NCBI RefSeq assembly: GCF_002286975.1 | Contig: NZ_NSKB01000005.1 | Coordinates: 310,001 to 374,000 of the forward strand | From: Halomonas salipaludis | GTDB taxonomy: Bacteria > Pseudomonadota > Gammaproteobacteria > Pseudomonadales > Halomonadaceae | Length of the DNA: 64,000 nt | Direction of reading: 5' to 3' | Shown here: piece by piece, positions 44,746-56,300 of the stretch | How the letters are laid out: every line of letters begins with the position of its first letter | Position numbering within the stretch: position 1 is the first letter of the stretch | Program-made: the position numbers and the translations under genes | The notes under the pieces: model-generated | What the model saw: the letters and a program-made list of their open reading frames with translations, nothing else | The model's database searches: none | Told to the model about the DNA's origin: nothing

Positions 44746-46233
44746 TCAGAGCACCGGGGGGACGACGTCGAACAGGTGGCTGTCGTCATCGTCGTCCGGC
44801 AGGCGCTCGTTGAGCTGGTGGAACTGCTGCTGGCTGCGGTCGACGTAGTCGAGAATCTCGTAGTAGCGGCGTATGTTGCGCACATAGATGACCGGCTCGC
44901 CGCCGCGTGCATAGCCGTGGCGGGTCTGGCTGTACCACTCGCTGTTCTGCAGTAGCGGCAGCGCCTCGCGCACGTCGGCCCAGCGGTTGGGGTCGCCGCC
45001 GCGCTGCTCGGCGATATCGCGCGCGTCATACAAATGCCCCAAGCCGACATTATAGGCCGCCATGGCCATCCATAGGCGGTCGTCACCGTTGATTGAGTCG
45101 GGTAGACGTTCCTTCATTTGACGCAAATAGCGGGCGCCGCCGTCGATGCTCTGCGCCGGGTCGAGGCGGTCGCTGACGCCAAGCTCCTCGGCGGTGGGGT
45201 TGGTCAGCATCATCAGGCCGCGCACCCCGGTGGGTGAGGTGGCCTCGGGGTCCCAGTGCGACTCCTGGTAGCCCAGGGCGGCGAGCAGCTTCCAGTCGAA
45301 GCCGCTATCGCGTGCCGCCTGGCGGAACAGGTCGGCGTATTCGGGGAGTTTCTCGCGCACATGGCTAATGAAAATGCGTGCGCCGACATACTCCAGGTAG
45401 TCGTCATGGCCGAAGTAGTGGCCGATCAGCTCATCGAGGGTGCCGTCGCGCTGCAGGGCGTGGAGAAAGTCCTGGGCGCGCTGCTGAAGCGCCGCGCCCT
45501 GGCCGGCGGGAAAGGCCCAGGCCATCGACAGCGGCTCGCCGAGGGGAAAGCCCAGCTCGACCTCGGGAAAGAACAGCCGGTTGGTCTTGAACTGATGCTG
45601 GTAGACCACCGCCGCGTCGAGGCTGCCGTTCTCGATGCGCTGAAGCAGGTCGGCGATTTCCAGTTCATTGGACTCCTTCCAGCTCAGCTCCGGAAACTCC
45701 TGCTGCAGTTCGCGCAGCACCTGCCCGGTACCCGAACCGCGGATGCTGGCGATGCTCAGGCCGCGCAGGTCGTCGATATCGCGCACCGGTGGCAGGCCGC
45801 GGCGGTAGACCACCAGCGGTTGCAGGTTGAGGATCGGTCGGCTGTAGATCAACCCGGAGCGGCTCAGGTCGAGTGGCAGCGCTGCGGCACCGATGTCGGC
45901 GTTACCCTGGCGCACCGCCTCCAGCACCTGCTCGACGTTGGGTTCGCTATCCATCGACAGGCTCAACCCGAGATGCTCGGCGAAGCGCCGTGCCAGGTCG
46001 TATTCGAAGCCGGTGGGGCCGTGGCGGCCTTCGTAATACGTCGTCGGGGTGTTGCGGGTCTGCACGGCGAGGAAGGCGCGCGCCTGAATGGCATCCCACT
46101 GGGCGTTGTGTGGCGGCGGCTGCGGCAGCGCGAGCCACATCAGCGCGACACCGACGCACGTCAGCAGATAGCCGCGCGGGTGGCGGCGCAGATGGGTCAC
46201 AACGGCCTTGGGCATGAAGGAGACGATTGGCAA
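44746..46233 (-). CDS. mltF: Membrane-bound lytic murein transglycosylase F
   Basis: A 495-residue protein with an N-terminal signal/anchor (residues 18-38), a periplasmic binding-protein-like domain (about 50-280) and an SLT domain (about 300-450). Catalytic Glu lies in [18 protein letters not shown] near residue 315, followed by GLMMLT and the [12 protein letters not shown] motif near residue 393. It cleaves the MurNAc-GlcNAc bond to anhydro-MurNAc. The first start is TTG at 46233 with GAGGGG 5 nt upstream; ATG 46215 is the alternative. It is divergent from purL, an arrangement common in gammaproteobacteria, and cotranscribed with a GGDEF gene. Confidence 0.93.
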   Translation of the reverse strand: MPIVSFMPKAVVTHLRRHPRGYLLTCVGVALMWLALPQPPPHNAQWDAIQARAFLAVQTRNTPTTYYEGRHGPTGFEYDLARRFAEHLGLSLSMDSEPNVEQVLEAVRQGNADIGAAALPLDLSRSGLIYSRPILNLQPLVVYRRGLPPVRDIDDLRGLSIASIRGSGTGQVLRELQQEFPELSWKESNELEIADLLQRIENGSLDAAVVYQHQFKTNRLFFPEVELGFPLGEPLSMAWAFPAGQGAALQQRAQDFLHALQRDGTLDELIGHYFGHDDYLEYVGARIFISHVREKLPEYADLFRQAARDSGFDWKLLAALGYQESHWDPEATSPTGVRGLMMLTNPTAEELGVSDRLDPAQSIDGGARYLRQMKERLPDSINGDDRLWMAMAAYNVGLGHLYDARDIAEQRGGDPNRWADVREALPLLQNSEWYSQTRHGYARGGEPVIYVRNIRRYYEILDYVDRSQQQFHQLNERLPDDDDDSHLFDVVPPVL

Positions 46234-46372
46234 TGAGACCCCTCACGATAACGGCCGCGGCTCGGGCTGTCACCTGCGCGGATTTCGCGCCCCGGGTGCT
46301 TTCCAGTATCATGTGCGCTCATTGCCGCCGGCCGCGGCCCTCATTTCGCTTTCACCAGAGGCTCGATCGACC

Positions 46373-49300
46373 ATGCTTGAACTGCGAGGTGCGCCCGCCC
46401 TTTCTGCTTTCCGACATGCCAAGCTGCTGGCCACCCTGCGCGCCCGGGTTCCCGACGTCGACGCGCTGCACGCCGAGTACGTTCACTTCGTCGACCACGA
46501 CGGTGAGCTCGATGACGACCAGCGTCAGCTGCTCGAGCGCCTCCTCGATTACGGCAGCGAGGCCGGTGCGCCACAAGAGGGCCATCTGTTTCTGGTGGTG
46601 CCGCGTATCGGCACCCAGTCGCCGTGGTCATCCAAGGCCACCGATATCGCCCACAACTGCGGCCTGGCCAGGGTGCGCCGCGTCGAGCGCGGCGTGGCCT
46701 ATCGGGTACGCTTGAGCGGCACCCTCTCGGAGGACGCCTTCGAGGCCATCGTCGCCACCCTCCACGACCGCATGACCGAGACCGTGCTGGCCAACTCCAG
46801 CGACGCGGCACGGCTGTTCGCCCACCATGAGCCGGCGCCACTGGGCCAGGTCGACATCCTCGAGGGCGGCCGCCAGGCGCTGGCCGAGGCCAACCGCCAG
46901 CTCGGCCTGGCGCTGGCCGAGGACGAGATCGACTATCTGCTCGAGGCCTTCCAGGGCCTGGGCCGCAATCCGGCCGATGTCGAGCTGATGATGTTCGCCC
47001 AGGCCAACTCCGAGCACTGCCGGCACAAGATCTTCAACGCCGACTGGGTAATCGACGGCGAGGCGCAGCCGCATTCGCTGTTCAAGATGATCAAGAACAC
47101 CCACGCCTGTTCGCCGGACGACATCCTCTCCGCTTATAGCGACAACGCCGCGGTCATCCGGGGCACCACGGCGCCGCGCTTCTTCGCCGCGCCGCTGACC
47201 GGTGATGCCGGCGAGCGCGCCCGCTACGCCGCCGTCGAGGAACCGATCCAGATCCTCATGAAGGTGGAGACCCACAACCACCCCACGGCGATCGCCCCGC
47301 ATCCGGGCGCGGCCACCGGCGCCGGTGGCGAGATCCGCGACGAGGGTGCTACCGGTATCGGCGGCAAGCCCAAGGCGGGCCTGACCGGCTTCAGCGTCTC
47401 CAACCTGCGCATCCCCGAGTTCGTGCAGCCCTGGGAAGCCTTCGACTACGGCAAGCCGGAACGCATCCAGTCGGCCCTCGAGATCATGCTCGAGGGACCG
47501 ATCGGCGGCGCCGCCTTCAACAACGAGTTTGGCCGCCCCAACCTGGCCGGCTACTTCCGTACCTATGAGCAGGATGCGCTGGGCAATGACGGCGTCGAGC
47601 GGCGCGGCTACCACAAGCCGATCATGCTCGCCGGCGGCTACGGCAATATCCGCGATGGCCACGTGCAGAAGGGCGAGATCCCCGTTGGTGGCAAGCTGAT
47701 CGTGATGGGCGGCCCGGCGATGCTGATTGGCCTGGGTGGCGGGGCGGCCTCGTCGATGACCTCGGGCAGCTCCAGCGAGGACCTCGACTTCGCCTCGGTG
47801 CAGCGCGACAACCCCGAGATCGAGCGCCGCGTCCAGGAGGTGATCGATCGCTGCTGGGCGCTGGGCGATGCCAATCCGATCCGCTTCATTCACGACGTGG
47901 GTGCCGGCGGGCTGTCCAATGCCCTGCCGGAGCTGGTCAAGGATGGCGAGCGCGGTGGCCGCTTCGAACTGCGCGCGATCCCCAACGCCGAGCCGGGCAT
48001 GAGCCCGCTGGAGATCTGGTGCAACGAGGCCCAGGAGCGCTATGTGCTGGCGGTGGCGCCCGACGACCTCGAGACCTTCGAGGCGCTGTGCGCCCGCGAG
48101 CGCTGCCCTTACGCAGTGGTCGGCGAGGCCACCGAGGCGCATTACCTGACGGTGGCGGATGGTCACTTCGAGACCACGCCGGTCGACCTGCCGATGAGCG
48201 TGCTGTTCGGCAAGCCGCCCAAGATGACCCGCGAGTTCCAGCGCGAAGCGCGGGTGCTGTCCGGGGTGATGCTCGACAACCTCGACCTGCGCGAGGCGCT
48301 GGACCGGGTGCTGCGGCTGCCGGCGGTGGCCTCCAAGAGCTTCTTGATCACCATCGGCGACCGCTCGATCACCGGCCAGGTGGCCCGCGACCAGATGGTC
48401 GGTCCCTGGCAGGTGCCGGTGGCCGACGTGGCGGTGACCACGGCGAGCTTCGACACCCATGCCGGCGAAGCCATGGCGATGGGCGAGCGGCCGCCGGTGG
48501 CACTGATCGACCCCGCCGCCAGCGCGCGGCTGGCGGTGGCCGAGGCGATCACCAATCTGGCCGCCGCGCCGATCGCCAAGCTCGGCGATATCAAGCTCTC
48601 CGCCAACTGGATGAGCGCCGCCGACCATCCCGGCGAGAACCAGGCGCTGTACGACGCCGTCCACGCCGTGGGCATGGAACTCTGCCCGGCACTGGGCATC
48701 GCCATCCCGGTGGGCAAGGACTCGATGTCGATGCGCACCGCCTGGCAGGAGGAAAGCCCGCAAGGTGAGCTGGAGGAGAAGAGCGTCATCGCGCCGCTGT
48801 CGCTGGCCATTACCGGCTTCGCGCCGGTCAGCGATGCGCTGAAGACGCTCACCCCGCAGATCAATCTCGACCAGGACGAGTCCGACCTGATCCTGATCGA
48901 CCTGGGCGCTGGCCAGAACCGCCTCGGCGGCTCGGCGCTGGCCCAGGTCTACGGCCAGGTCGGCGACGAGTGCCCCGACGTCGACGACCCGGAGGATCTC
49001 AAGGCGTTCTTCGAGGTCATCCAGGGCCTCAACCGTGACGGCAAGCTGCTCGCCTACCACGACCGCAGCGACGGCGGCCTGCTGGTGACCCTGCTGGAGA
49101 TGGCCTTCGCCGCCCATGCCGGCCTCGAGATCAAGCTCGACTGGCTGATCGACGAGCCGGTGGACGCCTTCAATGCGCTGTTCGCCGAGGAGCTCGGCGC
49201 GGTGATCCAGGTCAACCGCCAGTTCACCGAGGAGGTGCTGGCGCAGTTCGCCGCCGCCGGCATCGAGACCTGCGGGGTGATCGCCCGGCCGCGCTACGAC

Positions 49301-50302
49301 GACCAGGTGCGGGTGACGCTGTTCGAGGAGCCGCTGCTCGAGACCACCCGCCTGCTGACTCAGCGTACCTGGGCCGAGACCAGCTACCGCCTGCAGGCGC
49401 TGCGCGATAACCCCGACTGCGCCAAGAGCGAGTTCGACGGCCTGCTCGACGACCGCGACCCGGGCCTCTCGGCGCAGCCCAGCTTCGACGTCGACGAGGA
49501 TATCGCCGCGCCCTTCGTCAACACCGCGCGGCCGGCCATGGCGGTGCTGCGCGAGCAGGGCGTCAACGGCCAGGTGGAGATGGCCTGGGCCTTCGACCGC
49601 GCCGGCTTCGAGGCGGTCGACGTGCATATGAGCGATATCCTCGCCGGGCGCGTGGCGCTGGACGACTTCAAGGGCCTGGTGGCCTGCGGCGGCTTCTCCT
49701 ACGGCGACGTGCTCGGCGCCGGCGGTGGCTGGGCCAAGTCGGTGCTGTTCAATGAACGCGCCCGCCAGCAGTTCGCGGCCTTCTTCGAGCGCGACGACAG
49801 CTTCGCCCTCGGCGTCTGCAACGGCTGCCAGATGCTCTCCCAGCTCAAGGAACTGATCCCCGGTGCCGACAACTGGCCGCGCTTCGTGCGCAACGAGTCG
49901 GAGCAGTTTGAGGCGCGGGTGTCGATGGTGCAGGTCGAACAGAGCCCGTCGATCCTGCTGGCCGGGATGCAGGGTTCACGGCTGCCGATTGCCGTGGCCC
50001 ACGGCGAGGGGCGCGCCGAGTTCCGCGACAGCGGCCACCTGCGCGCCATGCAGGGCAGCAGCCAGATCGTGCTGCGCTACGTCGACAACTACGGCCAGGT
50101 CACCAGCCGCTATCCGGCCAACCCCAACGGCTCGCCGTCGGGCATCACCGGCCTGACCACACCGGATGGCCGGGTCACCATCATGATGCCGCACCCCGAG
50201 CGGGTGGCGCGGACGGTGACCAACTCCTGGCGCCCTGCCGAGTGGACCCAGGACGGCGCCTGGCTGCGGCTGTTCCGCAATGCCCGGGTGTGGCTCGGCT
50301 GA
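46373..50302 (+). CDS. purL: Phosphoribosylformylglycinamidine synthase
   Basis: A 1,309-residue enzyme making FGAM from FGAR, glutamine and ATP, the fourth step of purine synthesis. It has the large gammaproteobacterial architecture: N-terminal PurS-like domain (about 1-150), linker, duplicated ATP-binding synthetase domains (about 220-970, with [20 protein letters not shown] near 302), and a C-terminal class I glutamine amidotransferase (about 1040-1309). The nucleophile Cys lies in GVCNGCQML near residue 1149 and the His-Glu pair in [10 protein letters not shown] near the end. ATG 46373 ([10 protein letters not shown]) matches the family start; the upstream extension overlaps mltF control DNA. 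No purine operator was recognised upstream. Confidence 0.96.
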   Translation: MLELRGAPALSAFRHAKLLATLRARVPDVDALHAEYVHFVDHDGELDDDQRQLLERLLDYGSEAGAPQEGHLFLVVPRIGTQSPWSSKATDIAHNCGLARVRRVERGVAYRVRLSGTLSEDAFEAIVATLHDRMTETVLANSSDAARLFAHHEPAPLGQVDILEGGRQALAEANRQLGLALAEDEIDYLLEAFQGLGRNPADVELMMFAQANSEHCRHKIFNADWVIDGEAQPHSLFKMIKNTHACSPDDILSAYSDNAAVIRGTTAPRFFAAPLTGDAGERARYAAVEEPIQILMKVETHNHPTAIAPHPGAATGAGGEIRDEGATGIGGKPKAGLTGFSVSNLRIPEFVQPWEAFDYGKPERIQSALEIMLEGPIGGAAFNNEFGRPNLAGYFRTYEQDALGNDGVERRGYHKPIMLAGGYGNIRDGHVQKGEIPVGGKLIVMGGPAMLIGLGGGAASSMTSGSSSEDLDFASVQRDNPEIERRVQEVIDRCWALGDANPIRFIHDVGAGGLSNALPELVKDGERGGRFELRAIPNAEPGMSPLEIWCNEAQERYVLAVAPDDLETFEALCARERCPYAVVGEATEAHYLTVADGHFETTPVDLPMSVLFGKPPKMTREFQREARVLSGVMLDNLDLREALDRVLRLPAVASKSFLITIGDRSITGQVARDQMVGPWQVPVADVAVTTASFDTHAGEAMAMGERPPVALIDPAASARLAVAEAITNLAAAPIAKLGDIKLSANWMSAADHPGENQALYDAVHAVGMELCPALGIAIPVGKDSMSMRTAWQEESPQGELEEKSVIAPLSLAITGFAPVSDALKTLTPQINLDQDESDLILIDLGAGQNRLGGSALAQVYGQVGDECPDVDDPEDLKAFFEVIQGLNRDGKLLAYHDRSDGGLLVTLLEMAFAAHAGLEIKLDWLIDEPVDAFNALFAEELGAVIQVNRQFTEEVLAQFAAAGIETCGVIARPRYDDQVRVTLFEEPLLETTRLLTQRTWAETSYRLQALRDNPDCAKSEFDGLLDDRDPGLSAQPSFDVDEDIAAPFVNTARPAMAVLREQGVNGQVEMAWAFDRAGFEAVDVHMSDILAGRVALDDFKGLVACGGFSYGDVLGAGGGWAKSVLFNERARQQFAAFFERDDSFALGVCNGCQMLSQLKELIPGADNWPRFVRNESEQFEARVSMVQVEQSPSILLAGMQGSRLPIAVAHGEGRAEFRDSGHLRAMQGSSQIVLRYVDNYGQVTSRYPANPNGSPSGITGLTTPDGRVTIMMPHPERVARTVTNSWRPAEWTQDGAWLRLFRNARVWLG

Positions 50303-50310
50303 GCCTGCGC

Positions 50311-52185
50311 GTGGCACAGCACGACCCGAACAAGGCGGCCCCCGGGCCGCCTTTGCCGTCTTCGCCGCCGGCGCTGCGCCCCTACCAGCAGCAGGCGGTG
50401 GCCCGGGTCGTCGAGCATTTCCGTGCCAGCGATGACCCGGCGCTGGTGGTACTGCCCACCGGCAGCGGCAAGTCGCTGGTGATCGCCGAGCTGGCGCGCC
50501 TGGCCAGGGGCCGGGTGCTGGTGCTGGCCCACGTCCGCGAGCTGGTCGAGCAGAACCACGCCAAGTATCTGGCCTATGGTCTCGAGGCGGATATCTTCAG
50601 CGCTGGGCTGGGGCGCAAGGAGAGCGGTCGCCAGGTGGTGTTCGGCTCGGTGCAGTCGGTGGTCCGGAACCTCGACGCCTTCGACGCAGAGAAGGCGGGG
50701 CAGGGGACCTTCACGCTGCTGGTGATCGACGAGTGCCACCGGGTCTCGCTGGACGACGATTCGAGCTACCGTCAGGTGATCGCGCATCTCCAGCGGCGCA
50801 ATCCCCGCCTCAAGGTGCTGGGCCTCACCGCCACGCCCTTCCGGCTGGGCCAGGGCTTCATCTATCACCGCCACCATCACGGCATGGTGCGTGGCGACGA
50901 GACGTGCTTCTTTCGCGACTGCGTGTTCGAGCAGCCGCTGCGGCTGATGGTCAAGCAGGGCTACCTGGCGCCGCCGAGGCGCATCGACGCGGCGGTGGCC
51001 GGCTACGACTTCTCGACGCTTGCGCCGGCGGCCAGCGGCCTCTACCGCGAGGAGGAGCTCAACCGGGTCGTTGCCGGCCACCGTGCCACCCCGGGGATCA
51101 TCGCCGACGTGGTCGAGCAGGCCGCCGAGCGCCAGGCGGTGATGATCTTCGCCGCGACGGTGGCCCACGCCGAGGAGATCCTCGGCTATCTGCCCGCCGG
51201 CGAGGCGGCGCTGATCACCGGCGCCACCCCGGGGCGCGAGCGCGAGGCGATCATTGCCGCCTTCAAGGGCCGCGCGATCAAGTACCTGGTCAACGTGGCG
51301 GTGCTGACCACCGGCTTCGATGCGCCTCACGTCGACCTGATCGCCATCCTGCGCCCCACCGAGTCGGTGGGCCTCTACCAGCAGATCGTCGGCCGCGGCC
51401 TGCGCCTGGCGCCGGGCAAGCAGGATTGCCTGATCCTCGACTACGCCGGTAATCCCTGGGATCTCTACGCCCCGGAGGTAGGCGCACCCAAGCCCGCCTC
51501 CGACGCCGAGCCGGTGCAGGTCGAGTGCCCCGAGTGCGGCCATGCCAACCTGTTCTGGGGCAAGCGTGACGGCGAGCTGGTCATCGAGCACTACGGCCGC
51601 CGCTGCCAGGGGCTTATCACCGACCCCAGTCCCGTCTCTGGAACAAGCAGAGGCCCGCGAGGCGCGGGGTCGGGCGCCCGTAGACAGTGCGATTTCCGCT
51701 TTCGCTTCAAGGTGTGCGGCGAGTGCGGCGCCGAGAACGATATCGCCGCGCGGCGCTGCCACGGCTGCCAGACCCTGCTGGTGGATGCCGACGACAAGCT
51801 CAAGGCGGCGCTGCGCCTCAAGGATGCCCGGGTGCTGCGGGTCTCCGGCATGCAGCTCGAGGCCACCGTCAACGGCCGCGGCATGCCGCGCCTCAAGGTC
51901 ACCTACCACGATGAGGACGGCGCCACCCTGGCCGAGTGGTTCGCCCTCGAGACCCCGGCCCAGCGCGGCGCCTTCCATGCGGTCTTCCTGCGCGATCATC
52001 TGCGTGCGCCGGGGGCCGCCTGGCGTCCCACCAGCCCGCAAGAGGTGATCGACGAGCAGCGCCGCCTGCGTGCCCCGGACTTCGTGGTGGGGCGCAAGGT
52101 CGGCCGCCACTGGCAGGTGCGCGAGAAGCTGTTCGACTACAGCGGGCGCTATCGCCGCGCCGACAGTGAGCCGGTGCAACGCTGA
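50311..52185 (+). CDS. radD: DEAD/DEAH helicase RadD
   Basis: A 624-residue superfamily 2 helicase closely similar to E. coli RadD (YejH). Motifs: LRPYQQQAV near residue 24, LPTGSGKS near 49, DECH near 139, [10 protein letters not shown] near 170, [11 protein letters not shown] near 333 and [13 protein letters not shown] near 358. A zinc-binding region follows, with CPECGH near 405 and CGECGAEN near 470. RadD works with RecA and SSB in double-strand break repair and post-replication gap filling. An insertion of about 14 residues rich in Gly, Ser and Arg lies between two zinc-region segments near residue 450. Start GTG 50311 is 9 nt after the purL stop; the ATG at 50242 lies inside purL. Confidence 0.93.
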   Translation: MAQHDPNKAAPGPPLPSSPPALRPYQQQAVARVVEHFRASDDPALVVLPTGSGKSLVIAELARLARGRVLVLAHVRELVEQNHAKYLAYGLEADIFSAGLGRKESGRQVVFGSVQSVVRNLDAFDAEKAGQGTFTLLVIDECHRVSLDDDSSYRQVIAHLQRRNPRLKVLGLTATPFRLGQGFIYHRHHHGMVRGDETCFFRDCVFEQPLRLMVKQGYLAPPRRIDAAVAGYDFSTLAPAASGLYREEELNRVVAGHRATPGIIADVVEQAAERQAVMIFAATVAHAEEILGYLPAGEAALITGATPGREREAIIAAFKGRAIKYLVNVAVLTTGFDAPHVDLIAILRPTESVGLYQQIVGRGLRLAPGKQDCLILDYAGNPWDLYAPEVGAPKPASDAEPVQVECPECGHANLFWGKRDGELVIEHYGRRCQGLITDPSPVSGTSRGPRGAGSGARRQCDFRFRFKVCGECGAENDIAARRCHGCQTLLVDADDKLKAALRLKDARVLRVSGMQLEATVNGRGMPRLKVTYHDEDGATLAEWFALETPAQRGAFHAVFLRDHLRAPGAAWRPTSPQEVIDEQRRLRAPDFVVGRKVGRHWQVREKLFDYSGRYRRADSEPVQR

Positions 52186-52236
52186 GGCCCATCTTGTTAA
52201 GATACCGCTGATAAAAATAACACCGCTGGGGAACCC

Positions 52237-53217
52237 ATGGCCCAGATTCAATTTACTACCCAAGATTATCCGAAGGCGGATCGCCTGGAAGTGGTGCGGG
52301 ATGTCTATGCCCCCGTAGCACAAGTTGAACTCGGCGTGCCGCGCCGTGAAATACCCGATATCACGATTCGTATGTGCTTGCTGCCGGGGGTTACGGTTGC
52401 ACTTGCCGAGTGCTCGACGTTGAAGGTGACGCGTGGTCAGGCTCAGCTGGCCGATGGTAACGACAACATATCCCTGCTGTTGAATCCCGGTGGCCCCGGG
52501 GGCTGGGAGAGCCATCAGCGTCACCTTCGTCAGCTGGCATGTCCGGCGGGCTTTGGCTGCGTTGGCTTCAAGGATCGTCCTGGTCTGATCGATTTCCATG
52601 GTCGGCCTGGGCAGCGGGCACGCTTCTTGAGCATAGATTTTCCCCGTGCGCTGCTGGGGCCACGGGTGGCCGATCTCGATCGCGTGGCCAAGGGTCTGCT
52701 CGTGCCTGGCGACGCGCTGCAGTTGTTGATGCGTCAAGCGCTTGCCCTGACCCGATCACCCGATGTTCAGGCGTCTGCAGCGGGGCCCTGCGAGATGGAG
52801 CAGCTGCTGGACATGGCGACCCTGGCGCTGGGGGGGACGCCGGATGCCACGGCCCGCGCTGCTAAGCGCGGTCTTAGCATGGCGCGGCTGCGTGCCATCA
52901 AGGCCGATATGGCTGCGTATGCTGGCCATGGAGAGCTGTCAGTGAAGTGGGTAGCCAAACGCTACGGTATCTCGCCCGGCTATGTGCGCGCCCTGTTCGA
53001 TCGCCAAGGCACCAGCTTTACCGACTATCTGCTCGAGCTGCGCCTACAGCGGGCATATCGGCAGCTTTCCCGGCTGGCACCTGGCGAACGGTCTATTGCC
53101 GATGTCGCCTATGCGGCTGGCTTCAATAATCTTTCCTGGTTCTATCGTGCCTTCAGGCAACGCTTCGGCATGACACCGGGGGATGCCCGCTACGGCGTCG
53201 AGCTGCAAAAGGAGTAG
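52237..53217 (+). CDS. AraC-family transcriptional regulator
   Basis: A 326-residue regulator with an N-terminal cupin-like ligand domain (about 30-170) and the AraC/XylS DNA-binding domain at 225-325: VKWVAKRYGISPGYVRALFD and the second signature SIADVAYAAGFNNLSWFYRAF. Its N-terminal half resembles AraC-binding-like domains without a known ligand. Codon usage is slightly more relaxed than that of radD and purL. It lies directly upstream of the large autotransporter gene on the same strand and may control it. TTGTTA (52195), 17 nt, ATAACA is a possible promoter. Confidence 0.87.
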   Translation: MAQIQFTTQDYPKADRLEVVRDVYAPVAQVELGVPRREIPDITIRMCLLPGVTVALAECSTLKVTRGQAQLADGNDNISLLLNPGGPGGWESHQRHLRQLACPAGFGCVGFKDRPGLIDFHGRPGQRARFLSIDFPRALLGPRVADLDRVAKGLLVPGDALQLLMRQALALTRSPDVQASAAGPCEMEQLLDMATLALGGTPDATARAAKRGLSMARLRAIKADMAAYAGHGELSVKWVAKRYGISPGYVRALFDRQGTSFTDYLLELRLQRAYRQLSRLAPGERSIADVAYAAGFNNLSWFYRAFRQRFGMTPGDARYGVELQKE

Positions 53218-53341
53218 CTCCCCCCGCTCCACTCGCCCGCCGCAGGCTGTGGCGCTGAGTGGAAGACGTCACCCTGCCACCTCGCTAGCGTATTGGCTCG
53301 CTGATAGATAAGCAGCTGATAACAAAGGCAGGGGACGCGGG

Positions 53342-56300
53342 ATGAACCATATCTATAACAGCATATTCAATCGTAGCCTGGGCATATGGCTTGCCGTGGC
53401 GGAGACCGCTCGTGCGCGGGGCAAGGGTAGGCGACGGGCGCGGCGGCCATCGGCGACCAGCGGTTGGCATGGCTATCCGACGGCAGCGAGCTGGACCGTG
53501 ATGCTGTCCTTGTTGATTCCTGGCGAAAGTCCTTTGGCTGATCCGACCGTCATACCTGAGGAGCAGGAGGTCATAGGCAGTGCTGGGGGGAGCAGCTCAC
53601 GGAACAACGGCGGTACCGGCGGCTTGGCGCTTGACGTCTCGGGTGGCTCTCTGGTGAATGAAGGAACGATTGCCGGTGGAGAAGGCGGCGCCAGTACCCA
53701 TGCGAACGGTGGTCGCGGTGGCCAAGGCGTGCGCTTTGATGGTGGTTCCCTCTCCAACATAGGCAGCATCGCCGGCGGGCGGGGCGGGGAGAGCGTTTTT
53801 GGGTATGGTCGCGACGGCGGTACAGCGTTGGTTTTTATCGGCAGTGATCTCTATAACGATGGCACCATACACGGAGGCAGAGGAGGGGAAAGTACTCATT
53901 CTAACGGCGGTCGCGGCGGCGAAGGCGTGCACTTTGATGGTGACTCCCTCTTCAACATGGGCAGCATCGCCGGCGGTCGGGGAGGAGAGAGCGTTCATGG
54001 GAATGCTAGCGACGGCGGTGCAGGGCTGAGTTTCTCGGGCACGAGGTTCATCAACCAAGGCACGGTGGCGGGAGCTGACGGTGGTGACAGTAGTTTTCTC
54101 AATGGGGGCGATGGTGGCATGGGCGCCATTCTGACCGATGATGGCGTGGTGTTCGACAATGCCGGATCGATATCGGGTGGCCGTGCAGGTAGGTCATTAG
54201 TGGGTCCCTCGGGCATCAGTGGCTTGGGCGGCATTGGCATGGTGGTTGAAGGGCGTGACGTCTGGGTAACCCATTCGGGGAGCATTGCCGGTGGCCAAGG
54301 TAGGGCAGGGCGAGCAGATGCCATGCACCTGAACGGTGAGGATACGACGCTTGAATTGCTTTCCGGCTTTAGCTTTCAAGGGGCTGTCAGGGCCTATGGC
54401 GCCGACGCCACACTGCTGATGAACGGAGACGGCGATGCCAATATCGATATTGGCCGATACCATGGATTCAGCCACCTGGAAAAGGATGGCTCGAGCTATT
54501 GGACGCTGACGGGAGGCAATAGCGCGGACGCTCTCAACGTTCATGCCGGGGCGTTATCGATCTCCGGCCCAAGTGCCGCGGCCAATATCGGCGTGTTCGA
54601 TGTCGGTGGTAACGCTCAAGGCCGTCTGATCGTCGACGCCGGTGGCCGGCTTTCCGCCGTCGGCGGTCGTGTCGGTGGCGGTGCGGGGCAAGGTGTCCTC
54701 ACAGTGGTCGGTGGCGGCAGCGTGGTCGATATCTCAGGCGATCTGCGGGTCGCTGGCGAAGGCGATGGGGCGAAGGGCTCGGTGATCCTGGCGAATGGCG
54801 GGGAACTCAGCGTATCCGGCGATCTGCTGATGGGGCCGGGTAGCGCCACTGGGTCCGCCCGCCTGGCTATCGGAGCGGACTCTATCGAGGAATCCGAGGC
54901 GGTGGCGCCGGGCTTGGTTAGCGCAAACGCGATTCGACTCGAACGAGAGGGCGCCAGCGTTGATTTCAACCATGACTCGGCAGACTACGGCTTCGATGCC
55001 GGACTAGTCAGCACCAGTGCCGGCTTTGGCAACCTCAATCACTATGCGGGCACCACGACACTCACCGGGGATAGTGCCGGTTTTTCCGGTACGACGACGG
55101 TCTTTGGTGGCACCCTGCGGGTCGGCGATGCACAAGGCAATGGCCGCCTCGGCGGGAACGTCGACATACGTAGCGGTGCAACGCTGGGTGGATCCGGCCG
55201 GATAGGCAATACGACCATCGCCGATGGCGCGACGCTCGCGCCGGGGAACTCGATGGGCACCCTGGTCGTGGACGGCGACCTGGCGTTGGCATCAGGCACG
55301 CTGCTTGACTTCGAATTAGGCAGCCCCGGTGTGACCGGCGATCCTGGCTCGGGGGCCAGCGACCGCGTTACGGTTACCGGAAATCTGACGCTGGACGGCT
55401 TGCTGAGCCTGTCGCAGGGAGAGGGGGCATACGACGGCAGTGCCGGGCTCGGCTATTACCGCTTGATGACCTATGGCGGCACCTTGACCGACAACGGACT
55501 GAGCATCGGCAATACGCCAAATATCGACAACGCCGGTGCGTTCGAGATCCAGGCGGGGAGCGGCAATGTCGATCTGTTCATCGCCGCACTGGGCGAGAAT
55601 ACCTTGCAGCATTGGCAAGGCGGCGACGGCATCTGGAACGACAGCAGCACGCAGTGGCTGAACCGCGACGGCGAGACGGCGGTTACCTGGGCCGGCCATC
55701 ATGCCGTCTTCAGGAATGCACCAGGCGGTTTTCATGGCGGCACGCTATCGGTCGAGGGTATCCAGGCCTTCCAGGGGCTGCAATTCGTCGATGAGGCCTT
55801 CCTCCTGGCCGGTGACGGGCAGCTTGTCACCGGCCCCGACGGCTCGGAAATACGCGTGCTGGCCGATGATGCGGAGATCTCCACCGAGATCACTGGCGCC
55901 AACGGCATCGTCAAGCGCGAGGCGGGTACGCTGATCTTGTCAGGCCAGAATTCCTACGCAGGCGGGACAACGATTGCCGGAGGCACTGTGCGGGTGTCGG
56001 ACGACGGTAACTTGGGCAGCGCCCAGGGCAATGTCACCTTCAAAGGTGGTGCCCTCGCCACTACCAGCAGCTTTAGCAGCAGCCGCGCGGTCATGTTCTC
56101 CGGCAATGGCGCCTTCGACGTCGCGGATACCGCGACATTGACGCTCTCCGGTGAGCTAGCCGGCGACGGCAATCTGACCAAGACCGGCCAGGGGACGCTG
56201 CACCTCAGCGGCGCCAATGCTTACGGCAACACCTTCGTCAATAGCGGAACGCTGATCGGTAGTGCCGCTTCCATCTCCGGCGATATCGCCAATGCCGGGG

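Noticed and set aside
46234-46372. Purine-repressor operator upstream of purL
   Set aside because: No sequence close to the known palindromic PurR site was found.
46628-49627. 999-codon open frame on the minus strand opposite purL
   Set aside because: It mirrors the codon positions of a certain purL gene, is full of low-complexity His/Arg/Gly/Ala runs and has no recognisable domain; a typical high-GC shadow.
50110-52737. 875-codon minus-strand frame opposite radD and the AraC gene
   Set aside because: Spans three real plus-strand genes and their gaps, composition is that of a shadow, no start signals.
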